Positions 28,852 through 38,481 of a stretch of DNA of 53,293 nucleotides are shown piece after piece. The first letter of the stretch is position 1. Each line of letters opens with the position of its first letter. Under the pieces are notes generated by a model that did not search any database, had not been told where the DNA came from, and worked only from the letters and a program-made list of their open reading frames with translations. Origin of the DNA: MKUN01 sp964481425. Its GTDB lineage: Bacteria > Bacteroidota > Bacteroidia > Chitinophagales > Chitinophagaceae. The translations under genes and the position numbers were made by a program. The DNA lies in the NCBI GenBank assembly GCA_964481425.1, contig CAYZTM010000026.1, forward strand, positions 1-53,293, in the 5' to 3' direction.

Positions 28852-29049
28852 ATCGTTTGGTTTTATACCTGTTATCTGAATTTTTTTGTGAATTGCGCGC
28901 TCACAGGTATATATGCGAATGCCGTGCCAAACTTTTTGGAGATTGTTAAAAAAAGAGAAAATACCGCTGGGAAAATTCTTCAAAAAGAGACTTTATCAGC
29001 CTCATTTCTTTTGTCTGCGTCGATATAAAAGGAAGATTTTTTTATTCGG

Positions 29050-30267
29050 CTACTCCCACTTCTTCACCACCAGTGAAGAATTAGTGCCGCCAAAACCAAA
29101 TGAATTGGAAAGGAACAGATCGAAATCCTGTTTCAATGTTTCGGGTAGGATATTGATCTTGGCCGAATGTTCATCAGGTGTTTCAAAATTGATATTGGGC
29201 GCTATAAAGCTGTTCTGCATCATCAGCATGGAGTAAACGATCTCGCTCGCGCCTGCCATCCAGCATTCATGCCCGGTCATCGATTTGGTAGAGCTCACCG
29301 GCACTTTGCCCCCAAACACTTCAAATATCGCTTCGGCTTCGGTACCGTCGCCTGCCGGTGTCGATGTGGCATGTGCATTGATGTATTGCACTGCCGATGG
29401 GTCTATGCCCGCCTCTTTCAGTGCACGGCCTATGGACCGTACCTGCCCGTCTATGCTGGGGTTCGAGATATGTTGCCCGTTCGATGAAAAACCATAGCCC
29501 AGCACTTCCGCCAGTATAGTGGCCCCTCTTGCCTGTGCTGATTCCAGGCTTTCCAGTATCACTGTTGCCGCGCCGCCGCCCGGCACAAGCCCGTCACGGT
29601 CTTTGTCGAATGGTCGGGATGCCCTGGTGGGCTCGTCTTCACGGGTTGAAAAAGTACCGAGCGCGTCAAAGTTGGGCATCGAGTAAATGTTTACTTCCTG
29701 TGCCCCGCCGCAGATCACACGGTCCTGCAAGCCCTGCTTGATGAACATATACCCAAGCCCTATACTGTGCGAACCACTGGCACATGCCGCGCTGATGGTG
29801 AAATTGACACCACGCAGTTTGAAGATCGTGGCAAGGTTCATTGTCACGGTCGAGTTCAGCACCTGGAATACCGAGCCTGAGCCTACCATCATAGTGTCCT
29901 TCTTCTCGCGTATCAGGTCTATGGCCTCTATTACCGGTTGCGCGCAACTGTCGTTACCATAAATGATGCCTGTTTCGTTCTGCTCAAAATATTCCGTGTT
30001 CATGCCAGCCTGTGCCATTGCTTCTATCGTGGCCATGTAGGCAAATTCAGCATGTTCCGGCATCATGATGCGGGAGCGCCTGTCCAGCAGGCCCTTAAGT
30101 TGTGGTCGCTCTACGAAGCCGGTCAGCCCTGAGCGGTAGCCCATTTCTTTACGCTTCATATCGAGTATGATACCCGATTTGCCCTCGAATAACGATTGAG
30201 TAACTTCCTCCTTGTTCTTACCCAGCGAAGAATATATACCCAGTCCTGTGATGACCACCCTGCTCAT
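29050..30267 (-). CDS. Beta-ketoacyl-ACP synthase, FabF-like with altered active-site loop
   Basis: A 405-residue condensing enzyme. The catalytic triad is Cys162 (SAACASGS), His299 (NAHATSTPAGDGTE) and His333 (KSMTGH), and the C-terminal SFGFGGTNSS is standard. However the segment after His333 reads ECWMAGASE where FabF enzymes have LLGAAG-type residues, so Gly-Ala is replaced by Trp336-Met337. It is not next to acpP, fabD or fabG. This favours a specialised synthase, for instance for polyene or aryl-polyene-like pigments, over housekeeping FabF; that is inference. Confidence 0.88.
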   Translation of the reverse strand: MSRVVITGLGIYSSLGKNKEEVTQSLFEGKSGIILDMKRKEMGYRSGLTGFVERPQLKGLLDRRSRIMMPEHAEFAYMATIEAMAQAGMNTEYFEQNETGIIYGNDSCAQPVIEAIDLIREKKDTMMVGSGSVFQVLNSTVTMNLATIFKLRGVNFTISAACASGSHSIGLGYMFIKQGLQDRVICGGAQEVNIYSMPNFDALGTFSTREDEPTRASRPFDKDRDGLVPGGGAATVILESLESAQARGATILAEVLGYGFSSNGQHISNPSIDGQVRSIGRALKEAGIDPSAVQYINAHATSTPAGDGTEAEAIFEVFGGKVPVSSTKSMTGHECWMAGASEIVYSMLMMQNSFIAPNINFETPDEHSAKINILPETLKQDFDLFLSNSFGFGGTNSSLVVKKWE

Positions 30268-30373
30268 GAATGCCTCGTTTTACTTATTTAGGGGAATGAT
30301 ATACCCGCAAAGTAAATAAAAATAAAACATCGGTAGAATGATATCTGTTATGCTTTTCTTCTTTGGTTGTACT

Positions 30374-32065
30374 TTATTCCAGCAACAATTTTTTTACGCT
30401 GGTTTGCCCGTTAAGGTACACCTTGCACAGGTACACACCCGCAGGCAGCCCTATGGTCGGGATAATGGTCACATTGCTCTTCAGCGGTATGCTTTGTATC
30501 TCCCTGCCATTGATATCACTTAGCGTGGCAGTAGCATTTTTATCTGCTGGTCCATCATACTGTATCGTAAACTGCTCTTGTGCTGGATTCGGGAAAAGCT
30601 GTACTGTATGATTATTACGCTTCACCGCATTGACGGCTTCAGGTAGTATGCACGGTTTGAACTTCGATACGAATAAATTCTCAATGCCGGACAAGGGTAA
30701 GGTGTCATTACCCACAATAAAAGGGTCTGCTTCGTAGTCGCCGCTGAAGTACAGGTAGCCCGCAGCATCAAAGCCAATAAAGTTCAGGTCATCACCACCG
30801 CTGTTCAGTGCGGTCATGCAGTGTGCTTGCCCGGCAGTGTCATATTCAACGATATAAGAAGGGTCTGTGTTTTGCTGCCCTTGGGGCTTCACGAGCGTAT
30901 CATTGCCAAATACCAGGTAAGGTGCCCCAAAGCCTCCTGATAACCACATATTACCGGTATGCGGTTCACGGCATATGTTGCAGCCTATTTCGCCTCCCGG
31001 GCCGCCTATTTGTTTTGCCCAGGCAGGGTCCCCGTTTGTACTGAATTTTGCAAAGAACCCGTTGAAGCCGGGGCCACTATTGGTCATCACGGTATTACCT
31101 ATGGTCGCTATTCCTGTATCCAATTGCCCCGTGAGGTACACATTGTTGGCGGCATCGGTCCGGATACAGGCCGGCTGCACATTTACATCGCCACCGCCGG
31201 CAAGCTTCGCCCATTGTTCATTTCCTGAAGCATCGTATTTCGCAATGAAGGTATTGTACTTGCTACTGTTCGCAGTCATTTTATGCACGGTATCATTGCC
31301 AAACACGGTATAACTGGATAACATCCACCCGGTAACGTAAACATTACCTGCTGCATCTGTTGTCACATCCGACTGTATATCTTCGTCAGGCCCACCCGCA
31401 GATTTGGCCCATAGCGTATTTCCCGCAGGGTCAAATTTCACAAGGAACAGGTCCCTGTGTCCCGAGGTCCCGGTATTGGTGAGCGTATAAGAGCCGAAAG
31501 TGATCGTGTTCGATGTAAAAGAGCCGAAGAAATATACATTCCCGTCATGGTCGGTACATACCGGCCAGCTAAGGGTGGTATTGGTGGCGCCGTTGTTCTT
31601 TGCCCATAGTACATTGCCGCTCGGGTCCAGTTTGTATATATAAAAATCCCTGAGGCTGAGGTTAGTATTGTTTAGCGTATGCCCTGCAAACGACATGGTA
31701 TCAAACTGGAACTGACCCGCGATATATACATTGCCCGATGGGTCGCAGGCTATACCATCACATACGCTATAAGTGCCAACCGAGCTTTTGGCCCAAAGCA
31801 GGTTGCCCGCAGTGTCGTATTTTACGATAACAAAGTTGCTGGCTCCGCTATGGAAGGTATCATTGCCCAATACAATAGACCCCATGCTGTAATTGCCAAC
31901 AGTATAGATATTTCCCGAGGGGTCTATAACCATATTATAACCTTCTACAAAGCCGCTACCTACAGTTACCATAGTGCTGGTGCGGGTCCATAGCCACTGC
32001 TGTGCTATGCTTTCATGGGTGCAAAAGAGTAATAACAGGCAGATAAAGTGTTTAAATGCGCTCAT
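30374..32065 (-). CDS. T9SS cargo with SBBP-type beta-propeller repeats
   Basis: 563 residues from MSAFKHF at 32065, the Met that starts a proper signal peptide (ends SIA-QQ); the frame is open 31 codons further upstream but without signal features. Repeated blocks of about 55 residues (KYDTAGNLLWAK, DPSGNVYIAGQF, FGNDTL) are SBBP-type blades across about residues 40-470. The last ~80 residues (VQLFPNPAQEQFTI to GVYLCKVYLNGQTSVKKLLL) form a type A T9SS sorting domain. It is a secreted or surface protein of unknown binding target. Confidence 0.9.
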   Translation of the reverse strand: MSAFKHFICLLLLFCTHESIAQQWLWTRTSTMVTVGSGFVEGYNMVIDPSGNIYTVGNYSMGSIVLGNDTFHSGASNFVIVKYDTAGNLLWAKSSVGTYSVCDGIACDPSGNVYIAGQFQFDTMSFAGHTLNNTNLSLRDFYIYKLDPSGNVLWAKNNGATNTTLSWPVCTDHDGNVYFFGSFTSNTITFGSYTLTNTGTSGHRDLFLVKFDPAGNTLWAKSAGGPDEDIQSDVTTDAAGNVYVTGWMLSSYTVFGNDTVHKMTANSSKYNTFIAKYDASGNEQWAKLAGGGDVNVQPACIRTDAANNVYLTGQLDTGIATIGNTVMTNSGPGFNGFFAKFSTNGDPAWAKQIGGPGGEIGCNICREPHTGNMWLSGGFGAPYLVFGNDTLVKPQGQQNTDPSYIVEYDTAGQAHCMTALNSGGDDLNFIGFDAAGYLYFSGDYEADPFIVGNDTLPLSGIENLFVSKFKPCILPEAVNAVKRNNHTVQLFPNPAQEQFTIQYDGPADKNATATLSDINGREIQSIPLKSNVTIIPTIGLPAGVYLCKVYLNGQTSVKKLLLE

Positions 32066-32146
32066 TGGTAAGTTTATGTTTTCGGCTATAATAGACCTGT
32101 AAATGTTTTCCATGGTTGGTTTTTCTGTTAAATGATAACGGTCTTC

Positions 32147-32154
32147 TATCTTTG
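32147..32154 (+). promoter_or_regulatory. -7 promoter element (TATCTTTG) for the small lipoprotein gene
   Basis: Perfect TAnnTTTG match 36 bases before the ATG at 32191, in the divergent gap with the T9SS propeller gene. Confidence 0.6.
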
Positions 32155-32190
32155 GCACAACCTTTGTCGCAAACAGCTAAAACTTTCTTT

Positions 32191-32667
32191 ATGCGTAACA
32201 TTCATCTTATCATAATTGTTTTCTTGACCGGCATGGTAGCCTTTTCGTCCTGCCGTAAGCAGAGCGCGGCCACAGGTCTGCCGGGTGATGTGACTTATTT
32301 CATGTTCGGTTCCGTGGGGGGCTTTTGCCCTTCGGTCTGTGCACAGTATTACAAAGTAGTAGGCGGCCGGTTATATAAAAGCTATGTGGATAGTGCCGAC
32401 GTCATTCGTTATCCTGATACGGCCCTGTCTGCTGGTAAATACGCACTGGCACAACCATTGATGACCGGCTTCCCAGCATGGTTTTCATCGCATCCCAACC
32501 GGGATGTGAAGTGCAGTACCTGTGCAGATATGGGTTTCATACACCTGGAGTATGAGCGTGCCGGCCAGTTATACCGGTGGAATGTAGATTACCCTTACGA
32601 TGGTATACCCGTTGAGATAAAGGCTTATATTGAGCAGGTCTCATCTGTTATGACACAACTGCAATAA
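32191..32667 (+). CDS. Lipoprotein of unknown function
   Basis: 158 residues from MRNIHLI at 32191, which gives a clean lipoprotein signal (IIIVFLTGMVAFSSC, lipobox Cys 21); the longer frame from 32116 is not needed. The mature part has four Cys (one pair in SVCAQ and a CSTC motif near residue 112) and the phrase YKVVGGRLYKSYVDSADVIRYPDTALS. I recognise no domain. The promoter is its own; the next gene starts 83 bases later and has its own -7 element. Confidence 0.78.
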   Translation: MRNIHLIIIVFLTGMVAFSSCRKQSAATGLPGDVTYFMFGSVGGFCPSVCAQYYKVVGGRLYKSYVDSADVIRYPDTALSAGKYALAQPLMTGFPAWFSSHPNRDVKCSTCADMGFIHLEYERAGQLYRWNVDYPYDGIPVEIKAYIEQVSSVMTQLQ

Positions 32668-32688
32668 TGAGTTTTGCTTTGATGATAA

Positions 32689-32696
32689 TATTTTTG
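32689..32696 (+). promoter_or_regulatory. -7 promoter element (TATTTTTG) for the large secreted protein gene
   Basis: Perfect match 54 bases before the ATG at 32751. Confidence 0.55.
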
Positions 32697-32750
32697 TAAA
32701 AAATAACAGCAGCCCGCCCGCCTTCACACAATATCAGTAATTTGGCAACG

Positions 32751-34394
32751 ATGAGAGCTTTGTCGTCGCGCCTGGGTTTCCTTTTCCTGCTTATTCTGTG
32801 TTCTTCTTCAGCCACTTATGTGCTTGCTGAGCGCCTCTTCATACCTATGGACGAAGGCATGCAGCACGATCACCTAAAGGCCTATGGTGTAGTATATACC
32901 GCCCTGCAGGATGGTATGGATGTACGCTGGTTGCTCAATTACAGGGGCGGTAGTTTTATCATTGAGGACAATGACAGTATGCAGCAGCTTTGCAACGAAC
33001 GCGGCGTGACCTGCAGCCCGCTCAGCAACGGCGAGTACAATGCCATTCAGAAGGAGATGGGCAAAGGGGGCAATACCTTTAATACAGTCAAGCTGGAGCG
33101 GCCTCCCAAAATAGCCGTGTACACACCCACCAATAAAAAGCCGTGGGACGATGCGGTTACCCTGGCGCTCACTTATGCACAAATACCTTTTGACAAGATA
33201 TACGCAGATGAGGTATTGGATGGTGCGCTTGATAAATACAATTGGCTGCACCTGCACCACGAAGACTTTACCGGCCAGTTAGGCAAATACTGGGGACAGT
33301 ACCACGATGCGCCCTGGTATATTGCAGAGCAGGCAGCACAGCAGGCCATTGCAGAAAGGCATGGCTTTCATAAGATATCCAAAATGCAACTGGCAGTTGT
33401 GAAAAAGATACGCGACTTTGTGGGGGCCGGTGGCAATCTCTTCGCCATGTGCTCAGCTACGGAAACCTTCGACATCGCTCTGGCGGCACAGAATACCGAT
33501 ATCTGCGATAGTGTTTTTGATGGCGACCCCGTGGATCCCGACTTTCAGAGCAAGCTCGATTATTCTCAGTGTCTTGCATTCCAGGATTTTCGTGTGTTCC
33601 CCAATCCCGTTATGTACGAGCATTCCACTATCGACAATTTTACAGCCCGTATGGTGCCCGAAAATGCCGATACATTTGTGCTTGAGGTCTTTCCTGCAAA
33701 GCCCGATCCGGTACCGGCCATGCTGACACAAGACCATATCACCCATATAAAAGGCTTCATGGGTCAGACAACCGTATTCCGCAGGCCGGTCATTAAGCCG
33801 GGTGTGATATTGCTCGCCGGTTACCCGCAGCCGCCCGGCGTGAAGGGTGTGGACAATGTGGACCATACCACCTGGAGCATATACAACATGCACGACCATG
33901 AGGCCCGCTATATCCATGGCGATTACGGCAAGGGCACCTGGACCTTCTACTCCGGCCACGATCCCGAAGATTTTCAGCACCTGGTTGGCGACCCGCCCAC
34001 AGACCTTAGCCATTACCCTAATTCTCCCGGTTACCGGCTGATATTGAACAATGTTTTGCTGCCGGCTGTCAACCGGCCCGATCTGCCTAAGCTAACTGTT
34101 GCTGCTCCGGTAGTACCGGAAAAGAAAAAGCCGGTCGAAATTTCCGCACCCGATACTTACAACATATACCCTGCCGGCGACCAGCTTACTGTTAGTGTCA
34201 ACCACAATGCCGATGCTGCAGGCAGGAGTAATAATAAGATCGAGCGGGTCATCATTACAGATGCACAGGGAAAAGAATACATTAACCGCCCTGTCAATGC
34301 CGAAACGGGAACCATTGATATCAAAGAACTGCCCAAAGGCATGTACCTCATCAACATCAACGGGGCCTATGCAGGCAAGCTAATGAAAGAGTGA
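32751..34394 (+). CDS. Large secreted protein with C-terminal sorting-like domain
   Basis: 547 residues from the ATG at 32751 (a TTG three codons upstream is possible). The signal peptide ends about residue 25 (VLA-ER). The N-terminal half begins RLFIPMDEGMQHDHLKAYGVVYTALQDGMDVRWLLNYRGGSF, a phrase I associate with Bacteroidota proteins often labelled asparagine synthetase B; no glutaminase or ATP-binding motif is visible, so I do not accept that label. Later parts (FVGAGGNLFAMCSA, HGDYGKGTWTFYSGHDPEDF) look like a class I glutamine-amidotransferase/ThuA-like fold. The last ~90 residues resemble a T9SS sorting domain. Function unknown. Confidence 0.8.
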   Translation: MRALSSRLGFLFLLILCSSSATYVLAERLFIPMDEGMQHDHLKAYGVVYTALQDGMDVRWLLNYRGGSFIIEDNDSMQQLCNERGVTCSPLSNGEYNAIQKEMGKGGNTFNTVKLERPPKIAVYTPTNKKPWDDAVTLALTYAQIPFDKIYADEVLDGALDKYNWLHLHHEDFTGQLGKYWGQYHDAPWYIAEQAAQQAIAERHGFHKISKMQLAVVKKIRDFVGAGGNLFAMCSATETFDIALAAQNTDICDSVFDGDPVDPDFQSKLDYSQCLAFQDFRVFPNPVMYEHSTIDNFTARMVPENADTFVLEVFPAKPDPVPAMLTQDHITHIKGFMGQTTVFRRPVIKPGVILLAGYPQPPGVKGVDNVDHTTWSIYNMHDHEARYIHGDYGKGTWTFYSGHDPEDFQHLVGDPPTDLSHYPNSPGYRLILNNVLLPAVNRPDLPKLTVAAPVVPEKKKPVEISAPDTYNIYPAGDQLTVSVNHNADAAGRSNNKIERVIITDAQGKEYINRPVNAETGTIDIKELPKGMYLININGAYAGKLMKE

Positions 34395-34396
34395 TT

Positions 34397-35923
34397 TCAG
34401 GCATCTATCAACACATCCCCTGTCATCTCTTCCGGTATCTTGATGCCCATATAGGCCAGTATGCTCGGCGCTATATCGCCCAGTTTCCCCGGCCGCAACA
34501 CACCATGATAATCGTTAGATACCAGGAACAACGGAACGGGGTTCAGTGTATGCGCAGTATTGGGCGTGCCATCTTCATTAACGAGATAGTCTGAGTTGCC
34601 ATGATCGGCTGTGAGGAATATAGCATAGCCATGTTCCAGTGCCAGCGGCACTATTTTCGATACGCAGGTATCTACCGTCTCCACTGCTTTTATAGCTGCC
34701 TCCCATACACCGGTATGCCCCACCATATCTGCATTGGCAAAGTTCAGGCATATGAAGTCGGCACTCTCTTTGGCTATTTCCGGTAGTATAGCGTCTGTCA
34801 CCTCGTAGGCGCTCATCTCAGGCTTTTGGTCATATGTGGTCACTGTTTTGGGCGAGGGTATCATGATCCTGCGCTCACCGGCAAAGGGCAGCTCGCGCCC
34901 GCCTGAGAAGAAGAAAGTAACATGCGGGTATTTCTCGGTTTCTGCTATGCGTATCTGGGTCTTACCGTTTTCCTCCAGCACTTCGCCCAGTGTTTGTGTA
35001 AGGTCCTTGTTCTCGAATATCACGCCTACATTTTTGTAGGTCTTGTCATATTCGGTCATCGTTACATAGTGCAGTTGTAAGGGGTGCATGTTCTGCTCGG
35101 CAAAGGCCTGTTGTGTCAGGGCCATGGTTATCTCCCTGCAGCGGTCGGTCCTGAAGTTGAAGCATACCACCACATCGCCGTCCTTTATAGTGGCCAGGGG
35201 TATATCGTTGTTGCAGGCAATGATCGGTTTGATGAACTCATCTGTTACCCCTTCATCATAAGACTGTTGTATGGACGCCAGCACATCTTGTGTATGTTGC
35301 CCGCTGCCATGCACCAGCGCATCATAGGCCACTTTCACCCTTTCCCAGCGCTTATCGCGGTCCATGGCATAGAAGCGCCCGGTCACGGAAGCCAGCAGGC
35401 CACCTGTTCTGTCAAGACAGCTCTTTAACTCACTGATGAAGCCATAACCGCTTTTCGGGTCCGTATCGCGCCCGTCGGTAAAGGCATGAACTGCAAAGCG
35501 GGGAACATGGTTCTTCTGTGCCAACTCACACAATGCCTCCAGGTGTTTGATGTGCGAGTGTACACCGCCATCACTCACAAGGCCTATGAAATGCAGGGTC
35601 TTTCCATCGCCCCTGGCCGCATTGAAAGCAGCATTCAGTACTTCGTTGCGCTCCAGCTCACCATCTTTTATGGCCACATTCACCCTTTGCAGTTCCTGGT
35701 ACACTATCCTGCCGGCGCCTATGTTCAGGTGCCCTACTTCAGAGTTGCCCATTTGGCCCTCCGGCAGTCCTACGGCCTCGCCGCAGGTTACCAGTTCCGT
35801 ATGGGGGTATTTATCATATAACGAGTGTACAAATGGGGTCCGGGCATTGGCTATGGCATCGGCCTTGGGTACCTTTCCATGGCCCCAGCCGTCCATTATG
35901 ATGAGCATTACTTTTTTCGGCAT
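34397..35923 (-). CDS. gpmI: 2,3-bisphosphoglycerate-independent phosphoglycerate mutase
   Basis: A 508-residue manganese-dependent mutase converting 3- and 2-phosphoglycerate in glycolysis. The alkaline-phosphatase-like domain has DGWG (metal ligand Asp11), the catalytic Ser61 in MGNSEVGHLNIGAGR, TADHGNSDYL near the C terminus, and the inserted transferase domain with HAFTDGRDTDP. Length matches the family. The stop is 2 bases from the stop of the convergent secreted-protein gene, leaving no room for a terminator. A -7 element lies 5 bases before the ATG. Confidence 0.97.
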   Translation of the reverse strand: MPKKVMLIIMDGWGHGKVPKADAIANARTPFVHSLYDKYPHTELVTCGEAVGLPEGQMGNSEVGHLNIGAGRIVYQELQRVNVAIKDGELERNEVLNAAFNAARGDGKTLHFIGLVSDGGVHSHIKHLEALCELAQKNHVPRFAVHAFTDGRDTDPKSGYGFISELKSCLDRTGGLLASVTGRFYAMDRDKRWERVKVAYDALVHGSGQHTQDVLASIQQSYDEGVTDEFIKPIIACNNDIPLATIKDGDVVVCFNFRTDRCREITMALTQQAFAEQNMHPLQLHYVTMTEYDKTYKNVGVIFENKDLTQTLGEVLEENGKTQIRIAETEKYPHVTFFFSGGRELPFAGERRIMIPSPKTVTTYDQKPEMSAYEVTDAILPEIAKESADFICLNFANADMVGHTGVWEAAIKAVETVDTCVSKIVPLALEHGYAIFLTADHGNSDYLVNEDGTPNTAHTLNPVPLFLVSNDYHGVLRPGKLGDIAPSILAYMGIKIPEEMTGDVLIDA

Positions 35924-35928
35924 GGCCG

Positions 35929-35936
35929 CAAAAGTA
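35929..35936 (-). promoter_or_regulatory. -7 promoter element (TACTTTTG) abutting the gpmI start
   Basis: Plus-strand CAAAAGTA, perfect match, 5 bases before the ATG at 35923. With the usual spacing the transcript would begin at or next to the start codon. Confidence 0.6.
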
Positions 35937-36022
35937 CGATATACCCGCTTTTTATATGATGTTTATGGTCATTTAACTGCTCCTTTTTTAACATTTAATA
36001 GTTAAAATGTGAATTTTTCAGT

Positions 36023-36030
36023 TATATTTG
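36023..36030 (+). promoter_or_regulatory. -7 promoter element (TATATTTG) for the DUF4783 gene
   Basis: Perfect match, 139 bases before the ATG; a second, weaker GATTTTTG site lies nearer the gene at about 36122-36129. Confidence 0.5.
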
Positions 36031-36169
36031 TATCCCCCTGTAGAAATATACCATGTTTTCGGCCCGGGCTGCAAACAGTATCATTCCTGCAAATTGAAGC
36101 GAAAAAGACTGAATTTGGCTTGATTTTTGTGGCTAATTTAAGTTCCGGATCTGTGAAGGGGAATCGAAT

Positions 36170-36565
36170 ATGAAAAAAATTTACAAAAAGGCACTTTTAA
36201 CGCTGGCATGTTTCATGCTGATAGTATCCGCCCGGGCACAGTCTGTGCTCGAGGACATGGTAAATGCTATCCGCAATAGCGACGTGACCACTATCGAGAA
36301 GTACTACGATAATATAGTGCCTATTACACTCAATAATACCCAGTCGGCATACAGCCGCACCCAGGCCTCATTGGTGCTCAAAGATTTCTTCACCAAGAAT
36401 GTGCCTAAAGATGTTACCATCCTCAACAGTGGTACCGCTACAGCCACTTCGCAGTTCGCTATCGGTACACTGACTACTACCAGCGGCGTCAAATTTAATT
36501 TGTACATCCTCCTCAAGTCAAAGGATAATGCCTTCCTGCTGCAGGAGCTGAGGTTTAATAAATAA
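36170..36565 (+). CDS. DUF4783-family secreted protein
   Basis: A 131-residue exported protein with a signal peptide ending about residue 23 (SARA-Q). The mature part (SVLEDMVNAIRNSDVTTIEKYYDNIVPITLNN through FLLQELRFNK) is a cystatin/NTF2-like small alpha-beta fold of the Bacteroidota DUF4783 family. Function is not established. A 26-nt perfect palindrome follows the gene. Confidence 0.87.
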   Translation: MKKIYKKALLTLACFMLIVSARAQSVLEDMVNAIRNSDVTTIEKYYDNIVPITLNNTQSAYSRTQASLVLKDFFTKNVPKDVTILNSGTATATSQFAIGTLTTTSGVKFNLYILLKSKDNAFLLQELRFNK

Positions 36566-36589
36566 TTGTACTTACACTATAGTTAAATG

Positions 36590-36615
36590 AGCAAGCGGGT
36601 ATATACCCGCTTGCT
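36590..36615. terminator. Palindrome between convergent DUF4783 and DUF4139 genes
   Basis: AGCAAGCGGGTAT followed directly by its reverse complement, a 26-nt perfect palindrome, 25 bases after the DUF4783 stop. It is followed by a weak T-rich stretch. Likely a shared terminator. Confidence 0.7.
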
Positions 36616-36701
36616 TCACTTTTAGCCTATCTATCTCACGTTCCTTATCGTTTCTTTTCTGAATAAACATATTAACCTATCAACCTGTCAACATAACGAC
36701 C

Positions 36702-38315
36702 CTATCTCACTACCACTGTTTTACCCCTGGGATATTTTACCGTGTAGCCTATCTTCACCTCTTTGGTTTCGTTCGGCTTCAGGTCCAGTACCCATTTCAC
36801 TTCTCCGGTCGTTTCATTCAGTGTGCCGTCATTATATTCTTTGTCTTCCACTTCTATGTCTTTATCATTGCTTACAGGCACCTGGTCCAGCAGGGTGAGC
36901 GATATGGCTTCCTTCCTGGTGTTGCGCACGCTTATAGTGTAGGCCACTGTTTCGCGCACATTGGTACCAATGGTTTTCACGCTGCGTTTTTTCTTATCTA
37001 CTTCCCTCTTCACTACTATTTTCTTATCGCGGCCCAGCGAGAAGTTCATGGTATCTTTTACATTACGCACATCCACATAGCCCTGGCCAACATAAGAACC
37101 TTCGTAGAAGATATTGGTCTGTGCCGGTATGAGGTCCAGGTCTTCCCATTGGGTTACCTGCGCCTGCAGGAAGGCATCGTTGTCTTTCTTGGGTACGGCA
37201 TAGTAGCGATATGTTGCCGGCAGCTCATAGCTCTTTATCGATACCAGGTGCTGCTGCCCATCGCTGGGCACATTATAGGGCAGCGCTATATCGAAGCTGG
37301 TATTGATACCGCTATTATCTACCTGCACATAGTCATTCATAGTGGCTATTGCGCCGGTGCCTGCGGCCGATTCTGTTACCATCATACGGTCCTCATCCTT
37401 CTGCATCATTACGGGTGCCGCCTGGGGCATGCGCTTATATGCATATACCGGCTGGTTAAAGCTTAAGTACCAGGGGTTCAGCACGGGTGCCTGTGCGCCT
37501 TCGCTGGGGTTACCGGTCGAGAGCACCAGTTTTACATTGTCCCATTTCACACCGCTGTTCTGGTATACGTTGGCTTTGTAATATAGTTTGACAGGGGCAT
37601 TGATCTTATCCACCCGCAGGTCGTAGGTAGGGGCCCAGCCTGCATTGGGCACCACGTAAGTGAGCTGCACATCTGTAGTGGTAGCCAGCGGTGCATAGAA
37701 TTTTACCAGTAGCTGACCGCCGGGCTGGTAGCTTTTCTTTTGTTCCTCGGCAAGCTGTTTGTTCAGTTGCGCGATGTGCTCATCTATTTTGGCCAGTTTC
37801 TTCTCTGTCCTTTGCTTATCGTCCAGCAGCTTACCCATCCTTGCATTGATGAGGGTGAGCAACTTATCCAGCTCCGCTACCGACAGTCCATTGTTCTGAC
37901 CGCTTACTTTGCGGTTCTCCTGTATCACGCTTATCTGCTCTTTGGTAACGGTGAGTTGGTTATCCACTTCGCTGCGTGTGATGCCCATCTGCTCTATGCT
38001 GTCTTTTATGGTCTTTGCCTTTGGCGACAGGTTATCGTCCGACAGGTAATTATTTTGGAAAGTACTGCTTTGTACCGCTACATTATTACTCGTGCTGATG
38101 CTCAGACTCTGCTGGTTCACATCGCCTGCTATATTGGTGAAGAGCACCTCGCTCTCGCCTTGTGGCAGCGCCACTTTTGCGCTGCTCAGCAGCTCGGCAC
38201 CATTCAGGAATACGGTGGCCTGGTCTATATTAACTTTCTGTTTGGTATCGGCTAAGGCCCTGCTGCCCAGCAAGGCAAATAATATTGCCACTGGAAGAGA
38301 TAAGTTCCGGATCAT
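36702..38315 (-). CDS. DUF4139 (mucoidy-inhibitor MuiA-like) secreted protein
   Basis: A 537-residue exported protein with a signal peptide ending about residue 22 (SRALA-D). It has the N-terminal DUF4140 segment (VNIDQATVFLNGAELLSSAKVALPQG), a central coiled coil (about 105-195, Lys/Glu/Gln-rich) and the C-terminal DUF4139 beta-rich domain (LTYVVPNAGWAPTYDLRVDK, NVKLVLSTGNPSEGAQAPVLNPWYL). This is the standard MuiA-like layout. Role unknown; the name comes from a mucoidy phenotype in another bacterium. Probably periplasmic. Confidence 0.9.
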   Translation of the reverse strand: MIRNLSLPVAILFALLGSRALADTKQKVNIDQATVFLNGAELLSSAKVALPQGESEVLFTNIAGDVNQQSLSISTSNNVAVQSSTFQNNYLSDDNLSPKAKTIKDSIEQMGITRSEVDNQLTVTKEQISVIQENRKVSGQNNGLSVAELDKLLTLINARMGKLLDDKQRTEKKLAKIDEHIAQLNKQLAEEQKKSYQPGGQLLVKFYAPLATTTDVQLTYVVPNAGWAPTYDLRVDKINAPVKLYYKANVYQNSGVKWDNVKLVLSTGNPSEGAQAPVLNPWYLSFNQPVYAYKRMPQAAPVMMQKDEDRMMVTESAAGTGAIATMNDYVQVDNSGINTSFDIALPYNVPSDGQQHLVSIKSYELPATYRYYAVPKKDNDAFLQAQVTQWEDLDLIPAQTNIFYEGSYVGQGYVDVRNVKDTMNFSLGRDKKIVVKREVDKKKRSVKTIGTNVRETVAYTISVRNTRKEAISLTLLDQVPVSNDKDIEVEDKEYNDGTLNETTGEVKWVLDLKPNETKEVKIGYTVKYPRGKTVVVR

Positions 38316-38410
38316 AACAAGTGATTTTGTTTATAAGGTGCAGCAAGTGCGTGGATTCCATAAATATCCTTTGCTTTTTATTTTCATTAACTTATTAGTC
38401 TAAAGTCCTA

Positions 38411-38481
38411 AGTAGAAAGTCGAAAGACATTTTCGTATGTTTTCACAACAGCTTTCTACTTTCTACTATATACTTTCTACT
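38411..38481. repeat. Short CTTTCTACT direct and inverted repeats at the uvrD 3' end
   Basis: CTTTCTACT occurs at 38452, 38459 and 38473, the last overlapping the uvrD stop codon (38477-38479), and its reverse complement AGTAGAAAG at 38411. The inverted copies could pair into a weak hairpin after uvrD. Confidence 0.55.

Noticed and set aside
32751..34394. Asparagine synthetase B
   Set aside because: A name sometimes attached to this protein type, but no N-terminal Cys glutaminase or ATP-pyrophosphatase motif is present and it has a signal peptide.
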